The translations under genes were made by a program, and so were the position numbers. This document shows, piece by piece, positions 37,136 through 49,197 of a stretch of 64,000 bases of DNA. The stretch lies in assembly GCA_007115705.1 (NCBI GenBank), contig QXEO01001034.1, positions 4,386,212 through 4,450,211 of the forward strand, given 5' to 3'. The notes under the pieces were generated by a model, which was not told the DNA's origin, made no database searches, and worked only from the letters and a program-made list of their open reading frames with translations. This DNA is from Dactylis glomerata (lineage: Eukaryota > Streptophyta > Magnoliopsida > Poales > Poaceae). Every line of letters begins with the position of its first letter. Position 1 is the stretch's first letter.

Positions 37136-38676
37136 TGATACGTCTCAAACGTATCTATAATTTTTGATGCTCCATGCTTGTTTTTACACCATTTGCCTTG
37201 TGTTTCGTTACACTTCGTGCCGTTTTTATGCGATTTCCGGAACTAACCTATTGACAAGATGCCACAGTGCCAGTTCCCTGTTTTCTGCTATTTTTGTGTT
37301 TCAGAAAAGCTACACAGGAAATATTCTCAAAATTGGACGAAACAAGTTCCAGAAGTCTTATTTTTCCCGGAAGCTTCCCGAAGACCAAAAGAGAGCCGGA
37401 GGGGGGCCAGAGGCCGCCCTCACACATAGGGGGCGCGGCCCAGCCCCTGGCCACGCCCACCTGGTGTGAGGAGCCCCTGGTTGCCTCCTGACGATGCCCC
37501 TTCGCCTATATAAAGCCTCGGGACGGAAAACCCTAAAGGAGTTGGCGAAATTTCCAGAACAGTTCCGCAGCGCCGCCGCCGTCAAAGACAAATTTCGGGG
37601 GACAGATGTCTCTGTTCCGGCACCCTACCGGGATGGGGAAGTGCCCCCGGAGCCATCTCTATCGGTCTCCATCGCCGTCTCCACCGTCTCCATCGACCTC
37701 ACCGCCATCTCCATCAACCTTGCTGTCTCCTATGATGAGGAGGGAGTAGTTCATCCCCGGGGCTGAGGGCTCTACCGGTAGCTATGTTGTTCACCTCTCT
37801 CTCCCATGATGTGATCTTTATGTGATCGTGAGCTTTGTATCATGTTGAATAAGTAGATGTTACTCTTCTTCATTATGTGTACTCTAGTGTGTTATTAAAG
37901 TAATCTATTCCTCCTGCCATGGTGTAGCGGTGACAGTGCGTGCATCATGGTGGTACTTGGTCTAGGCTACGATTGTGATCTCTTATGGATTATGAGAATA
38001 ATTATCACTATGATAGTATTGAAGTGATCTATTCCTCCTTTCATGGTGTAATGTTGACAGTGTGTGCACCGTGTTAGTACTTGGTCTAAGTTGCAATAAT
38101 ATCTATCTTGAGTTGTGATTTGATTTGGATATCTCCATGAGTGGTGTTTGTCAAGTACTTGATGAACTTTGAGGAGTGCTTCGAAGCCCTATGCAATGAT
38201 TAGTGTTATTCAATAGGAGATTAATTCAGAGTACCATAGTGAAGAGAAGTTATCTATTGGTTCAATTATGTTATATTTGTTGGGAGTGTGTCCACTAGTG
38301 AAAGTATGATCCCTAGGCCTTGTTTCCAAGCTTTGCACACCGTTTACTTGCTGTTTTGTTACTTGTTTGCTTGCTGCCATTTTTATTCCAGATTGCATTT
38401 ACTACTTATAATCATCCATACCACTTGTATTTCACTATCTCTTCGCCGAACTAGTGCACCTATACATCTGACAAGTGTATTGGGTGTGTTGGGGACACAA
38501 GAGACTTTCTGTATCGTAATTGCAGGGTTGTTTGAGAGGGATAGCTTTGACCTCTTCCTCCCTGAGTTCGATAAACCTTGGGTGATCCACTTAAGGGAAA
38601 CTTGCTGCTACTCTACAAACCTCTGCACTTGGAGGCCCAACACTGTCTACAAGAACAGAAGCGTGTGTAGATATCA
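37136..38676 (+). repeat. 5' LTR of the inner Gypsy-like element
   Basis: TGATACGTCTCAAACG ... TAGATATCA, 1541 bp. By eye it differs from the 3' LTR at roughly 35-40 positions (about 2.5%), most of them transitions. A GCCTATATAAAGCC promoter box lies at about 37504-37517. Confidence 0.92.
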
Positions 38677-38686
38677 AGCTCTTTTC

Positions 38687-38704
38687 TGGCGCCGTTGCCG
38701 AGGA
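38687..38704 (+). other. Primer binding site of the inner Gypsy-like element
   Basis: TGGCGCCGTTGCCGAGGA, ten bases after the LTR end. This PBS type is usual for Athila-like and many Triticeae Gypsy elements, and is generally attributed to tRNA-Asp. Confidence 0.7.
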
Positions 38705-38817
38705 GGTAAGGTAAAAGGTACTCGCATCCTCCTGTGTGAGTGCTCGGAGTTATTTCCTTTAGATTCTGCAATTATATCTTTTTGTTTCTTGTTTTTATTT
38801 TTCACTAGTTAGGCTTA

Positions 38818-41333
38818 ATGGAAAATAAAGAGTTCTTTAGTCTTTTTCCTGAGTTTAGATTTGATGAGAAAATTGAAAATCCTTTGGAGCTTATTTCACA
38901 TAGCAATGTTATTAGTACAAATGCTTTGAATACTGTTAATGCTAATGCTATAGAAAAGTCTAAGCTTGGGGAAGCTGGTTTTGTTAAGTATGATATTTTT
39001 AGTTCCCCAGCTTTAGTGGAGAAAGTTTGCTCTGATGATATTTTATCTCCCATATGTGATGTTTCTAATGATGCTTGTGCTCCTCATCCTTTTAAAATAC
39101 CTACGAAGATTGTTGAACGTGTTAGGGATAACTGCTATTTAGGAGATGGAACTGTCCATCCTGGTGATCATTTGCTCTTTATACATGAATTATGCGAGTT
39201 GTTCCAGTGTGCAGGTATTTCAATGAACCAAGTTAAGAAGAAGCTATTCTCTTTATCACTGAAAGGCAGAGCTGAGGAGTGGTATCGACTGCTCCAAGAT
39301 GGTTGATCTATTGACTGGGATGAAATTGAACCTCTCTTTTATTCTAAATTCTATCCTTCTAGTCAGGTTTATAAAGATAGGAACTACATTTATAATTTTC
39401 ATCCGCATGAGGGAGAAAGCATTGCCCAAGCGTGGGGAAGATTGAAGTTACTAATGCACAAATGTCCTATTCATGATCTTCCTCGTAATATTGTTATTAA
39501 TAATTTTTATGCAAGGCTTTCAGGATATTACAAGGACTATCTAGATGCATGCTTTGATGGGTCTTTCACAAGCAAGGATGCTGACACCAGTGGGATCTGC
39601 TTGAAACAATTCAAAACAATATTGAAGGTTGGGATAGCGACAAAGGTAAAGGATCAGGTACGAATTACGAGTTTGATTGCATTAAGTCTTTCGCTGAAAC
39701 TGCTGATTTTCAAGATCTTAGTGCTAAGTATGGTCTTGATCCTCAAATTATGGTTGATTGCTTTAAAGCCTTTGCTTCCCATATGAATGTTCCTAAAGGA
39801 AATGGGGACGTCTATCATGAACCTTTTAAGGACACTTGCATAGAAAGTGATATTGTTGTTGATGATTGCAATAAACATGCTCAAACTTCTAAAAGTACTA
39901 TTTCTTATAAGCATGTTAATTTTTGTGGAATACATAGACCTTGTGAACAGAGTTACAACAAGGAAGATTATTGCATCACCCACGCAAATGAAGAAACCAG
40001 TATGTGGCTCAAGGATCTAGATGTGCTTGGTGAAAGGGTTTGCGAGCTTTATCCTTTTCTTTGTGAATTTTGCGGTGAAAAGGGGCACTTTAATTTTCAA
40101 TGCCCAATTAATCGAACGAGTATCGCAGATTTGTATTGTGATGATAAGATTACTTTCAATCAGTATGATGAGCTTACTTTGTTTTTGAATTGTGAAGAGA
40201 TATCTAGAAAGATTGCTTTGGTAGACATGAATAATGTTGATATTAATAGCACCCTTCGTGGTTGTCGTCTCTATTGTGCTAAAGATTGCCTCGCAAATAC
40301 TTACTTACAAGATCTTATAAAACATGATGTTTTGCCAAGCTATGACAGGACTAATAGATGTTTCGATATTATTAATAGAGAGGAGAAATCCTCCAAAGTT
40401 TCTTCTGTTGTTTCTGTCAGCAAACCAGATTATGTGGAGAAGATGCCTTTCCCTCCTAAAGAATATGTGGAGAAGATGCCCTTCAAGTCTCTCCCTCCTA
40501 AAGGAGAGAGTAAGAAGAGTATGAAGAAGAAGAGGAGTAAAAGGCAAGAGGACACGGTATCTTCCCCTAAGCTTTATGATCCTGCTATTGATTATGATAA
40601 TTCTGATTGGGATGATGTTCCTATGCCTGTTACCTATGTTAGTGATCATGATTGGGAAAAGCACTCTACTTTTGATATTGAAAATCTTTTTGGTACTGAT
40701 TCTAAGGTTAATAATTGTTGTACCATTAGTACTATCCATGTTCCTTCTTATGATGATATGTTTGATGAGTATGCTTTGCGAAATAGTTGCTCTCTACCTT
40801 GTGATGATACTAAACCTCTAGCTTATAATGGTTATGATGATGAGTATAATATTTTCAGTTCACCTACTTTTGAGGAGAAAATTAGTTATGATTACAATAT
40901 GCCTCCTATTTTTGATGACTATGGTGATGAGAATAATTATTCTGTTGAATCTGCTCCTACTACGATTGTTCATGTGGGGAGTATTAATTCTTTTATGCAT
41001 GTGGCTCATGATAGGGATGCTTTATGTGATAGTTATATTGTTAGTTCTATTCATGATGCTACTGAAAGTTATTATGAGAGAGGGAAACATGGTTTGATGG
41101 ATCTCAACAATATTAAGTTTCCCCTCTTTATGTTGCAAATCTTGAAGTGGCACTTGTTTTATCTATCCATGCTTGCTACTATGTGCCTCATTGATTTATT
41201 TTCTTACAAGATTCCTATGCATAGGAAGTGGTTTAGATTTAAATGTCTTTCATACCTGCTTTTTGATGCTCTCTATTGCTTTAAGTTCCTATATGGCGCA
41301 TTTGCCTCAAGCTCTTATATGGCGCCCATATGA
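38818..41333 (+). pseudogene. Gag-like protein of the inner Gypsy-like element (one stop, one frameshift)
   Basis: ATG at 38818. The N-terminal part leads to a retrotransposon gag domain (KKKLFSLSLKGRAEEWYRLL, then FYSKFYPSSQVYKDRN and EGESIAQAWGRLKLLMHKCP). An in-frame TGA stands at 39304-39306 and a frame change at about 39580-39620. The remaining frame is open to 41331-41333. It contains a CX2CX4HX4C zinc knuckle (CEFCGEKGHFNFQC), a Lys-rich block (KKSMKKKRSKRQ) and an unusual hydrophobic end (FPLFMLQILKWHLFYLSML ... HRKWFRFKCLSYLLFDAL). The same architecture, including the tail, recurs in the outermost element. No pol follows. Family role: RNA packaging and capsid. Confidence 0.82.
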
Positions 41334-41489
41334 GCGTCTTTGCAAATTACTGCGCCTAGCTCAAAGGCGTTAAATAAAAAGCACTCTTGGGAGATAACCC
41401 ATTATTTTATTTTCAGTACTTTTTCTTTTATTTGAGTCTTGGAAGTTATTACTACTATAATAACCGCTCCTTATCCTTTTTATTTCATT

Positions 41490-41494
41490 GTTGT
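41490..41494. repeat. Left 5-bp target duplication of the Copia element
   Basis: GTTGT, identical to 52893-52897. Confidence 0.93.
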
Positions 41495-42650
41495 TGAACG
41501 GATCGTATGGGCACCTAGAGGGGGGGGGGGGTTGAATAGGTGCTACTCAAATTTTAGTTCTTTTTCAATTTAGGCTTGACACAAAGGTAAATTCTCTAGA
41601 TATGCAACTAAGGTGAATTTACCTATATGTCAACTAGCAAGCTAACCAAGATACAATATATAAAGGCAATAAAGGATAGAGGTAACCGAGAGTGGAGCAC
41701 GCGGAGACACGGATGTAATTCCCGTAGTTCCTTCCTTTTTAGAGGAAGTACGTCTACGTTGGAGGGGTGTGGTTGCCACAAAGGCCTAACCAACGCCACA
41801 AAGGCTCACCCTATTCTCCGGTGCAAGCTTCCGCCACAAAGGCCTAGCTCACTTTCCACTAAGGGATTCCTCAAGGCGGAACCGGCCTTTACAATCTTGG
41901 GGCACGCATCCACAACCGAATTGGAGGCTCCCAAGCACAACACAATGCTGTCAAACAACAAGTAGCACTATATCAAATACACAAACAAGGTCTTGGGACA
42001 CAAGGGAACCCAAGACACAAGGGCCCTCAAGCAAATGAGAGGGGAAATCAAATCGCTTCGGTGAGGATGTAGAGGAAGGTCTTCTCCTTCGATTCTCCAA
42101 AGATCAAGAGCTTTGGTGGGTTGAGGGAGGAGATCTAGTTGAATTGGTGGCTCAACAATGGTGGTGTTCTTCAATTTGGTCGAGCTGCCCGTTGGAGAAG
42201 AAGAGGGGGGTATTTATACCCCCCCAAAATATCTGACCGTTGCCAGCCAGGAAGTCCGGCTATAGCCGGAGATAAGTCCGGCTAAAGCCGGCCTCAGACC
42301 GGCTATAGCCGGCCTGAAATATCCGGCCTAGCCGGAAATAGCCGGACAAATAGCCGGTTGAGTCCAGAGGCGCAGGGCCTCTCTCGAAAACGAGCAGTCC
42401 GGCTATAGCCGGTCTGGGACCGGCTAAAGCCGGCCTTCCTGGCCAACATTTATCTGAAACTTCTCCCATAGCTGATTTTCACCATTTCCTCAATAATTTC
42501 CTTTGGGCAATATTAAATATCAAGTATAATATAGGAAACCCAATATCTTGTGCTAGAACATAATAAAATCCTGCAAAACATAATCACACATTAATAGATA
42601 ATGTATTGTTAACAAACGCCAAAATCAATTAGGCGGGAAATGCTCTTTCA
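41495..42650 (-). repeat. 3' LTR of the Copia element
   Basis: 1156 bp; plus strand TGAACGGATCG ... TGCTCTTTCA. It differs from the other LTR by about three substitutions, a G-run variation (41517-41531) and lack of one 19-base palindrome unit. It contains five CCGGCT-WW-AGCCGG palindromes (42256, 42278, 42299, 42399, 42420). Confidence 0.95.
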
Positions 42651-42664
42651 ATCTCCCCCTTTTT
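42651..42664 (-). other. Polypurine tract of the Copia element
   Basis: Minus strand AAAAAGGGGGAGAT directly next to the start of the 3' LTR; the expected primer for plus-strand DNA synthesis. Confidence 0.85.
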
Positions 42665-43156
42665 GGTGTTTGATGACAATACATAATTTTGCATGTTTCA
42701 AACTATATATAAAATATAGACGGAGCTCCCCCTTGCTATGTGCCTTATTTTAAATTTGTATTTGAATACAAAGACACATCAACAATAAGAACTCCCCCTA
42801 GATTTTATAATGTGATCCATAGCACATAATTCAATAGCACATAATCAACAAACATATAATATGACAAGATATAGCAAGTAGGATTAATAACGATAAACAT
42901 AAGTTCTACTACACAATAAGCATATAGTGATTAATAACGATAAACATAAGTTCTACTACACAATAAGCATATAGTTCAACACATAGTAGATAACGATAAG
43001 TTCAACCATGGGACACAAGCGAGCAAGCACACGACATAAGGGCTTGTGACCCAACCAAATCCAAATGGAAAACCAAATCCAAATGGAAACACATGCAAAT
43101 GGGACTTTCTCCCCCTTTGGCATCAAGACGCCAAAAAGGGAGACCACAACATGAGA

Positions 43157-45057
43157 TCACTCATCAACATCATCAAAGTCCTCATCATCCTCATCATCTT
43201 CTTGGTCATCGTCTTCTTCCTCTTCATCATCATCTCCATCTTCTTCCTCATCTTCATCATCAACGGCTTCCTTGCCCTTGGAGGTGACTTCGGCTAACTC
43301 CTTCCAATCAAAGGTTGATCCTTCATTCCACTTGCCAAAAGAAAAAGTGTCCTCGGATTGATCTTGCTCTTGGGACTCTTCTTCATAGCTAGCACCTTTG
43401 CCCTTCTCCACAGCCCTCAAACGTGCATCCAAATCCTTTTGCTTCTTGTGGATGTGCTTGCGGTCCACATAGTCCTTGTATTGAGTGTGACGCACGTCAT
43501 TGTTCATGCAAAACAAAGCCCTTTGCCACCACTTGAGCTTCTTCATCTCTTGAGCCATTCCACCACTTGGTGGATCCGCATTCTTCCTCCTAGAACCGGT
43601 AGCATAGATGTTGCCACCCAACACATCACTCGAAGAGGGATAAGCACTTGACGTGCTAGACACCAAATGAGCGGTCTTCTTGTAGAGCTTGTTGGGCTTG
43701 TGCACTTCCAACTCTTCATCAAGCAAATCTTCCTCAATCTCAAAGTCTCCCTCAATGCCTCTGTCAATGATGAGCCTCATGATGAATGGAGCATAAGGAG
43801 GGATCTTCCTATCAAGCATAGCAATCTTTATCTCCATGAAGATGAAGTACATCACATCGAGCTCCATCCCTTCACAATCTCTTCCGGCCTCAAAGACAAG
43901 CCGGGCATGGTGGAGCAAATGCACAAGACCACCTCTGATAGAATCATTGTTGCCCCCACTTGGAGCAATGTTGGCACGGAATATCCGAAGCAGAATATCA
44001 TAGAGGGGAAGGAGATTTGCAGTCTCTCCCGCTTTGCCCCCTGGACCATACAAACACTGGATCTTCCCCTTGTTGTACTCAGTGGTGTCGAGATGCAAGC
44101 GGGCACCTCTAGGTCGATGAATGCCATCAAACCTATAGCCCAAAAGCTTCCCAAAGCGAGACATGGTCGAGTACTTCCTTACTTCTCCTGACATCCAAGT
44201 GAAACCAACCTCATCTCGAGTATCAAACTCCAATGTGGCAAAGAACTGCTGAATCAGATGAGGATTGTAGTCTTGCTTGAAAACCATCAACTTGTGCAAC
44301 CCTAGCTTCTCGGTGACCCAAAGAGCATCGGCAAAGTACTCATCCCTGGACAGCGATGCAATGTTGGTGACCTTCATGGGGCAAACCTTTGTGCTCATGG
44401 TCACATAAATCTGCTCATATATCCGCTGATGCTCTGACCGGTAGAAAGACCCACTGTCAATGTCCCTAGGCATGGTGTAGAATTTCTGCCCACGGAAATC
44501 CCGGTACTCTTGCTTGGACAGCTTCTTGAGATCACTAACGTTGGCAAACAGAGATTTCTTCTTCCGTTCTTCCAACCGCTTCTTCTTCATAGCAGCTGTC
44601 ACACGGGCATCTTGATGCTCTTGACGGCGAGCAAGTGAGGGATCAACATATCTTGACCGCTTGGGTCGAGAACCACCTGCATACAGCACATATGGAGAGA
44701 GCATATAGGATAAGCATGCATGCCAGAGGATCAAGGAGCAATAGCATAAAAGGAAAAAGCATGACAGTAGTAGGTGATCTACACCGGCTATTTCCGGCCT
44801 CAGGCCGGCTTTAGCCGGTCAGGCCGGCAATAGCCGGTCTGACACCGGCTTTAGCCGGACCAGATGGATGAATTCGAGATCTCAGCCGTAGGTCACCAAA
44901 ACTAGTCAAACATTTTCAAGCTATGCAATGCAGAAGGGAACCACGAGACCAAACATTCTCAGATGAACAAGGTACCCAAAAATTCAACTAACCCTAACCC
45001 TAGAGAGAACTAGGGAGAGAGAGAGAGGAGAAGGAGGAGGAGGGTACCCTGATCCAT
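43157..45057 (-). CDS. Extra ORF in the envelope position of the Copia element (predicted spliced, unknown function)
   Basis: Exon 2 (44676-43157) is open with no ATG near its start. A TATGCAG acceptor at 44683-44677 and a donor GTACCC at 45047 would join it to a 10-base first exon (45057-45048) coding MDQ plus one base. The product would be 509 residues, starting MDQGGSRPKRSRYVDPSLA. It has a basic Lys/Arg-rich N-terminal helix, a globular middle (FTWMSGEVRKYSTMSRFGKL, FRANIAPSGGNNDSIRGGL, KWWQRALFCMNND) that resembles the 'putative plant transposon protein' family, and a very acidic Asp/Glu C-terminus. No signal peptide or strong membrane segment is visible, so an envelope role is not supported by sequence. 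The ORF is intact. A start at the ATG in 44734 without splicing is possible but less likely. Confidence 0.72.
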
Positions 45058-45815
45058 AGGGGAGGACGCCGGAGAGGAGGGCCGGCCGAAGAAGGAGCTC
45101 CGGCGGCCGGAGTGGAGGCGATTGACGGCGGCGGCGGCGGCTTCCAAGGGAGGAGGGGTCGAGTGGAGTGGAGGATAGGCGTGGGGGTAACTGAGGAAAC
45201 CCTCACCCCCACGGCCTAATGAGTTGGGCTCGAAACCCCTAGTCCGGCTATAGCCGGGTGGGCCGGCTAAAGCCGCACCCCGGCTATTTCCGGACACAGA
45301 CCGGCTATAGCCGGTCAAGATGACCCAAAACTGATGATTTTGATTTCTGGAAGTTCTGGGCATGCACAAGAGGATGATTTGGCTTTAGATAAGTGGGCTT
45401 AGGACAGAAAACAAGCATGGAGTGGTTCTCGGCACTTGGCATTGCAAAACACAAGAAAACTTTGAAAATCCAATGCAAGTGCCTTCCCATTTCACGGATA
45501 GAGACAATGACGAAAAAGCTCAATAAAACTCAAATAAGATTTGCAAGGAATCAACTCTTCGAAAAGAAGAGGTCGGTGGCCGAGGCCACCATGTATGAGT
45601 GTTATGGCATTGGACCGCGAAGATATATCTTGGGTCCATGACCAATACTCGTCATTGAAACTCATATATCACAAAATGATAGAAAGAGAACAATTTTGTC
45701 ACTATAGGCATTATGGGGGGAGGGATAGCCCAATTAATTAGGACCGCACTCCCCCTATCTGCATGCCCATACCTAAACCAAACAAGCATTGAAAATAGGT
45801 GTAATTGCAAGATGC

Positions 45816-47882
45816 TCAAGCCACACTCCTTGAATCAATGATATTTAGCTCATTCCTCAAATATCCAAATCTTGCTTCATCAAGGGGCTTCGTGAATATG
45901 TCGGCAAGTTGATCCTTGGTGCTTACATATGCAAGCTCAATATCACCACGGGCAACATGATCTCTAATAAAATGATTCCGGATCTCAATATGCTTGGTTC
46001 TTGAATGTTGCACCGGATTATAGGCTATCTTGATAGCACTCTCATTGTCACATAAAAGAGGCACTTTGTCACAATTGACACCATATTCCTTTAAAGTTTG
46101 CCTCATCCATAACAATTGAGTGCATCCACTTGCGGCGGCAATATATTCGGCTTCGGCGGTGGAGAGAGATATACAATTTTGCTTCTTAGAAGACCAACAC
46201 ACCAAAGACCTACCAAGAAATTGGCAAGCTTCGGAGGTTGATTTCCTATCATCCTTGTCACCAGCCCAATCTGAATCCGTGAAGCCACAAAGAGAGAAAT
46301 CCGAGCCTTTGGGATACCAAAGCCCATAAGTTGGGGTATGAACCAAATATCGAAAGATTCTCTTAACCGCCATAAGGTGGCTTTCTTTAGGAGCGGCTTG
46401 ATACCTTGCACACACACCTACACTCAACACAATATCGGGTCTAGATGCGCAAAGGTAAAGCAAAGAACCGATCATAGAACGGTATACCTTTTGATCCACA
46501 TCTTTACCATTGGGATCAAGCTCAAGATGACATTTTGTGGCCATTGGTGTGGCAGCCCCATTTAGTTCCTTCATCTTGAACCTCTTGAGCATGTCTTGGA
46601 CATATTTGGCTTGATAAATAAAAGTCCCTTCTTTCAATTGCTTGATTTCAAAACCAAGAAAGAACTTCATTTCGCCCATCATAGACATCTCGAACCTATC
46701 GGTCATAAGCTTTGAAAATTCATCATTAAAAGCTTTGTTAGTAGAGCCAAAGATAATATCATCAACATATAGTTGGCATACGAAAAGCTCCCCATTGACC
46801 CTCTTAGTAAAAAGAGTAGGATCGATTTGCCCAACTTCAAACCCACGGTCTACCAACAACTCCCTAAGGTGCTCATACCACGCACGTGGGGCTTGTTTAA
46901 GGCCATAGAGTGCCTTATGGAGTTTGTAGACATGGTTAGGAAAGTTGAGATCCTCAAACCCCGGGGGTTGCTTAACATACACTTCCTCTTTCAATGGACC
47001 ATTAAGAAATGCACTCTTAACATCCATTTGTTGCAACTTAAAATTATGATGAGTGGCATAAGCAAGAAGGATACGGATGGACTCAAGACGAGCCACGGGA
47101 GCATAAGTCTCTCCAAAGTCAATGCCTTCAACTTGAGAGAAACCTTGAGCAACCAATCTTGCCTTGTTCCTCACAACAATTCCATGCTCATCTTGCTTGT
47201 TCTTGAATATCCACTTTGTGCCAATCACATTGCGGCACTCCTTTGGCTTCTCTACTAACACCCATACATTATTGCGCTTGAAGTTGTTGAGTTCTTCATG
47301 CATAGCATCCAACCAATCCGGATCTTCAAGAGCTTCAAATACTTTCTTGGGTTCAACCATGGAGATATAAGCATGATGAGAGCTAAATTGTGCCAATTGA
47401 TGCCGAGTTGACACTTTGCTTCTTAAATCTCCAATAACCCTCTCAAAGGTATGACCTTTAAGTTCCAAGTCCCTTTCAACTCTTTTCTTGCGACGGGCTT
47501 CGATCTCCTCATTTGACCTTGGAGGAGTCTCTTGATCATTTTGGTCCCCGTCTTGACCACTGAATTGACCTTGATCATCATTATCTTCATGAGTAGGTTG
47601 ATCTTGGTCTTGTGAAGAATTGGGGGCGGTTGAGATAACCAGAGAGGATGGTGGTGCCCCTTCTTCTTCATGAAGGTCCTTGTCTTGTTCTTCGGTTGGT
47701 GCATTAGTTGCTCCCTTGGGAGAGGCTTGTTGAGCTTGTGAAGATGAAGGCTCCACTTGAGTAGAGCATAGTCCTTCCCGGTCGGCCACAAGGTGTCCCT
47801 CAATGGGGCGGAAAAATCCCACGCCCATTCTTCCTATGGCTTCTCGAGGTATTTCATCATCTACATCACAAGAAACAACATC
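45816..47882 (-). pseudogene. Copia pol, reverse transcriptase and RNase H part
   Basis: Continues the integrase frame after the in-frame TGA (47885-47883); first ATG at 47828. An acidic/Gln-rich linker leads to the Copia reverse transcriptase (GTKWIFKNKQDEHG, ARLVAQGFSQVEGIDF, QMDVKSAFLNGPLKEEVYV, ALYGLKQAPRAWY), with the catalytic YVDDIIFG. RNase H follows (FTDSDWAGDKDDRKSTS, WSSKKQNCISLSTAEAEYIA) and the ORF ends naturally after DQLADIFTKPLDEARFG. Apart from the upstream stop it looks intact. Family role: copying element RNA into DNA in virus-like particles. Confidence 0.9.
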
Positions 47883-49187
47883 TCACCCCCCTTGGGAGCC
47901 GTCATTCTCTTCGAATACCACACTACAAGATTCTTCAACACGTCCGGTGGACTTGTTGAAGACTCTATAAGTGTGGGATTCGGCACCATAACCAACAAAA
48001 ATACCTTCTATTGCTTTTGGATCAAATTTACCTAAACGAACTCCTTTTCTTTTAAAGAAACACTTACACCCGAAAACCCGGTAGTAGGAGATGTTGGGCT
48101 TGCTTCCGGTGAGTATTTCATATGGAGTCTTGTTTAGGCCTTTGCGGAGGAAGAGCCGGTTTGAAGAGTGACAAGCCGTAGAGATAGCTTCGGCCCAAAA
48201 GTTGTATGGAGACTTAAACTCCGCCAACATGGACCTAGCCATATCCATAAGAGTCCGGTTCTTCCTTTCGGCTACACCATTTTGTTGAGGGGTATATGCA
48301 GCGGAATATTGATGACGAATCCCCTCATCACTAAGAAATCCATTTAAGGTGTAGTTCTTGAACTCCGAGCCATTGTCACTTCTTATTGCCAAAATAGTTT
48401 GCCCATGTTGACGTTCAACTTCCTTGGCAAAGTCGATGACGGTTTGTTGAGTCTCACTCTTATGCTTGAAGAAGTAAACCCAAGTATATCTTGAATAGTC
48501 ATCAACAATCACCAAACAATATTTCTTCCCACCAAGACTTGCATGAGAGGGAGGACCAAAAAGATCCACATGAAGGAGCTCCAAGATCCTCTTGGAAGAA
48601 ATGATAGTCTTGCTTGGGTGGGGAGAATCATGCATTTTTCCTAGAACGCAAGCCCTGCAAACACGATCTTTGGCAAAAGAAACATCCTCTTTTAGTCCGA
48701 GTATGTGGCCACCCTTGTGAAGGCTTTGCAAAGTTCTCATATTGACATGGGCTAGTCGGCGATGCCAAAGCCAACCCACATCGGCCTTTCCAAATAAACA
48801 CATTGCACTTGTAGTGGTTTTCCCCGAAAAGTCCACCACATACAAGTTATTTTCAATGTGTCCAACGAAAGCGACCTTTAGAGACTTGCTCCACAAGAGT
48901 ACCACAATATCATTATCAATGAAGACGGCAAAGCCCATCTTACCAAGTGCACGAACTGAAAGTAAATTATAACCTAGGGTCTCAACAAGCATGACGTCCA
49001 CAAGGGAAATATCCGGTGCGACCACCACCTTGCCAAGACCCAATACCTCGGATTGTGACATGTCTCCATAAGTGACGGTTATATGATTGTCATTTGGTCT
49101 CATCTCCGTCATAATCTTCTTGCTTCCGGTCATATGACTTGTGCATCCACTATCAAGCACCCATTTTGATCCACCGGAAGCATAGTC
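47883..49187 (-). pseudogene. Copia pol, protease and integrase part
   Basis: The frame opens after a TAG at 49190-49188. It starts with the aspartic protease active site (KWVLDSGCTSHMTGS), then a GAG-pre-integrase zinc region (LWHRRLAHVNMRTLQSLHKG with CRACVLGK) and the integrase core (LLHVDLFGPPSHASLGGKK, YSRYTWVYFFKHKSE, IRSDNGSEFKN, QQNGVAERKNRTLMD), which holds the D, D and E residues. It ends at a TGA (47885-47883) after a Gly-rich stretch; the reverse transcriptase follows in the same frame. Pol starts without an ATG, so it needs a fusion to gag or readthrough. Confidence 0.9.
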
Positions 49188-49197
49188 CTACAAGAGA

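Noticed and set aside
38288..38812. 174-codon open frame ending before gag
   Set aside because: It spans the LTR and PBS; the same frame recurs in the other LTR at 56856-57212, so it is LTR sequence read as protein.
41627..42174. Two ORFs (112 codons plus, 68 codons minus) present identically at 51850-52397
   Set aside because: They are inside the Copia LTRs; identity reflects the LTR repeat, not gene conservation.
43085..43290. Plus-strand frames opposite the acidic tail (Ile/Leu-rich or His-rich)
   Set aside because: Shadows of the GAT/GAA-rich coding repeat of the minus-strand ORF.
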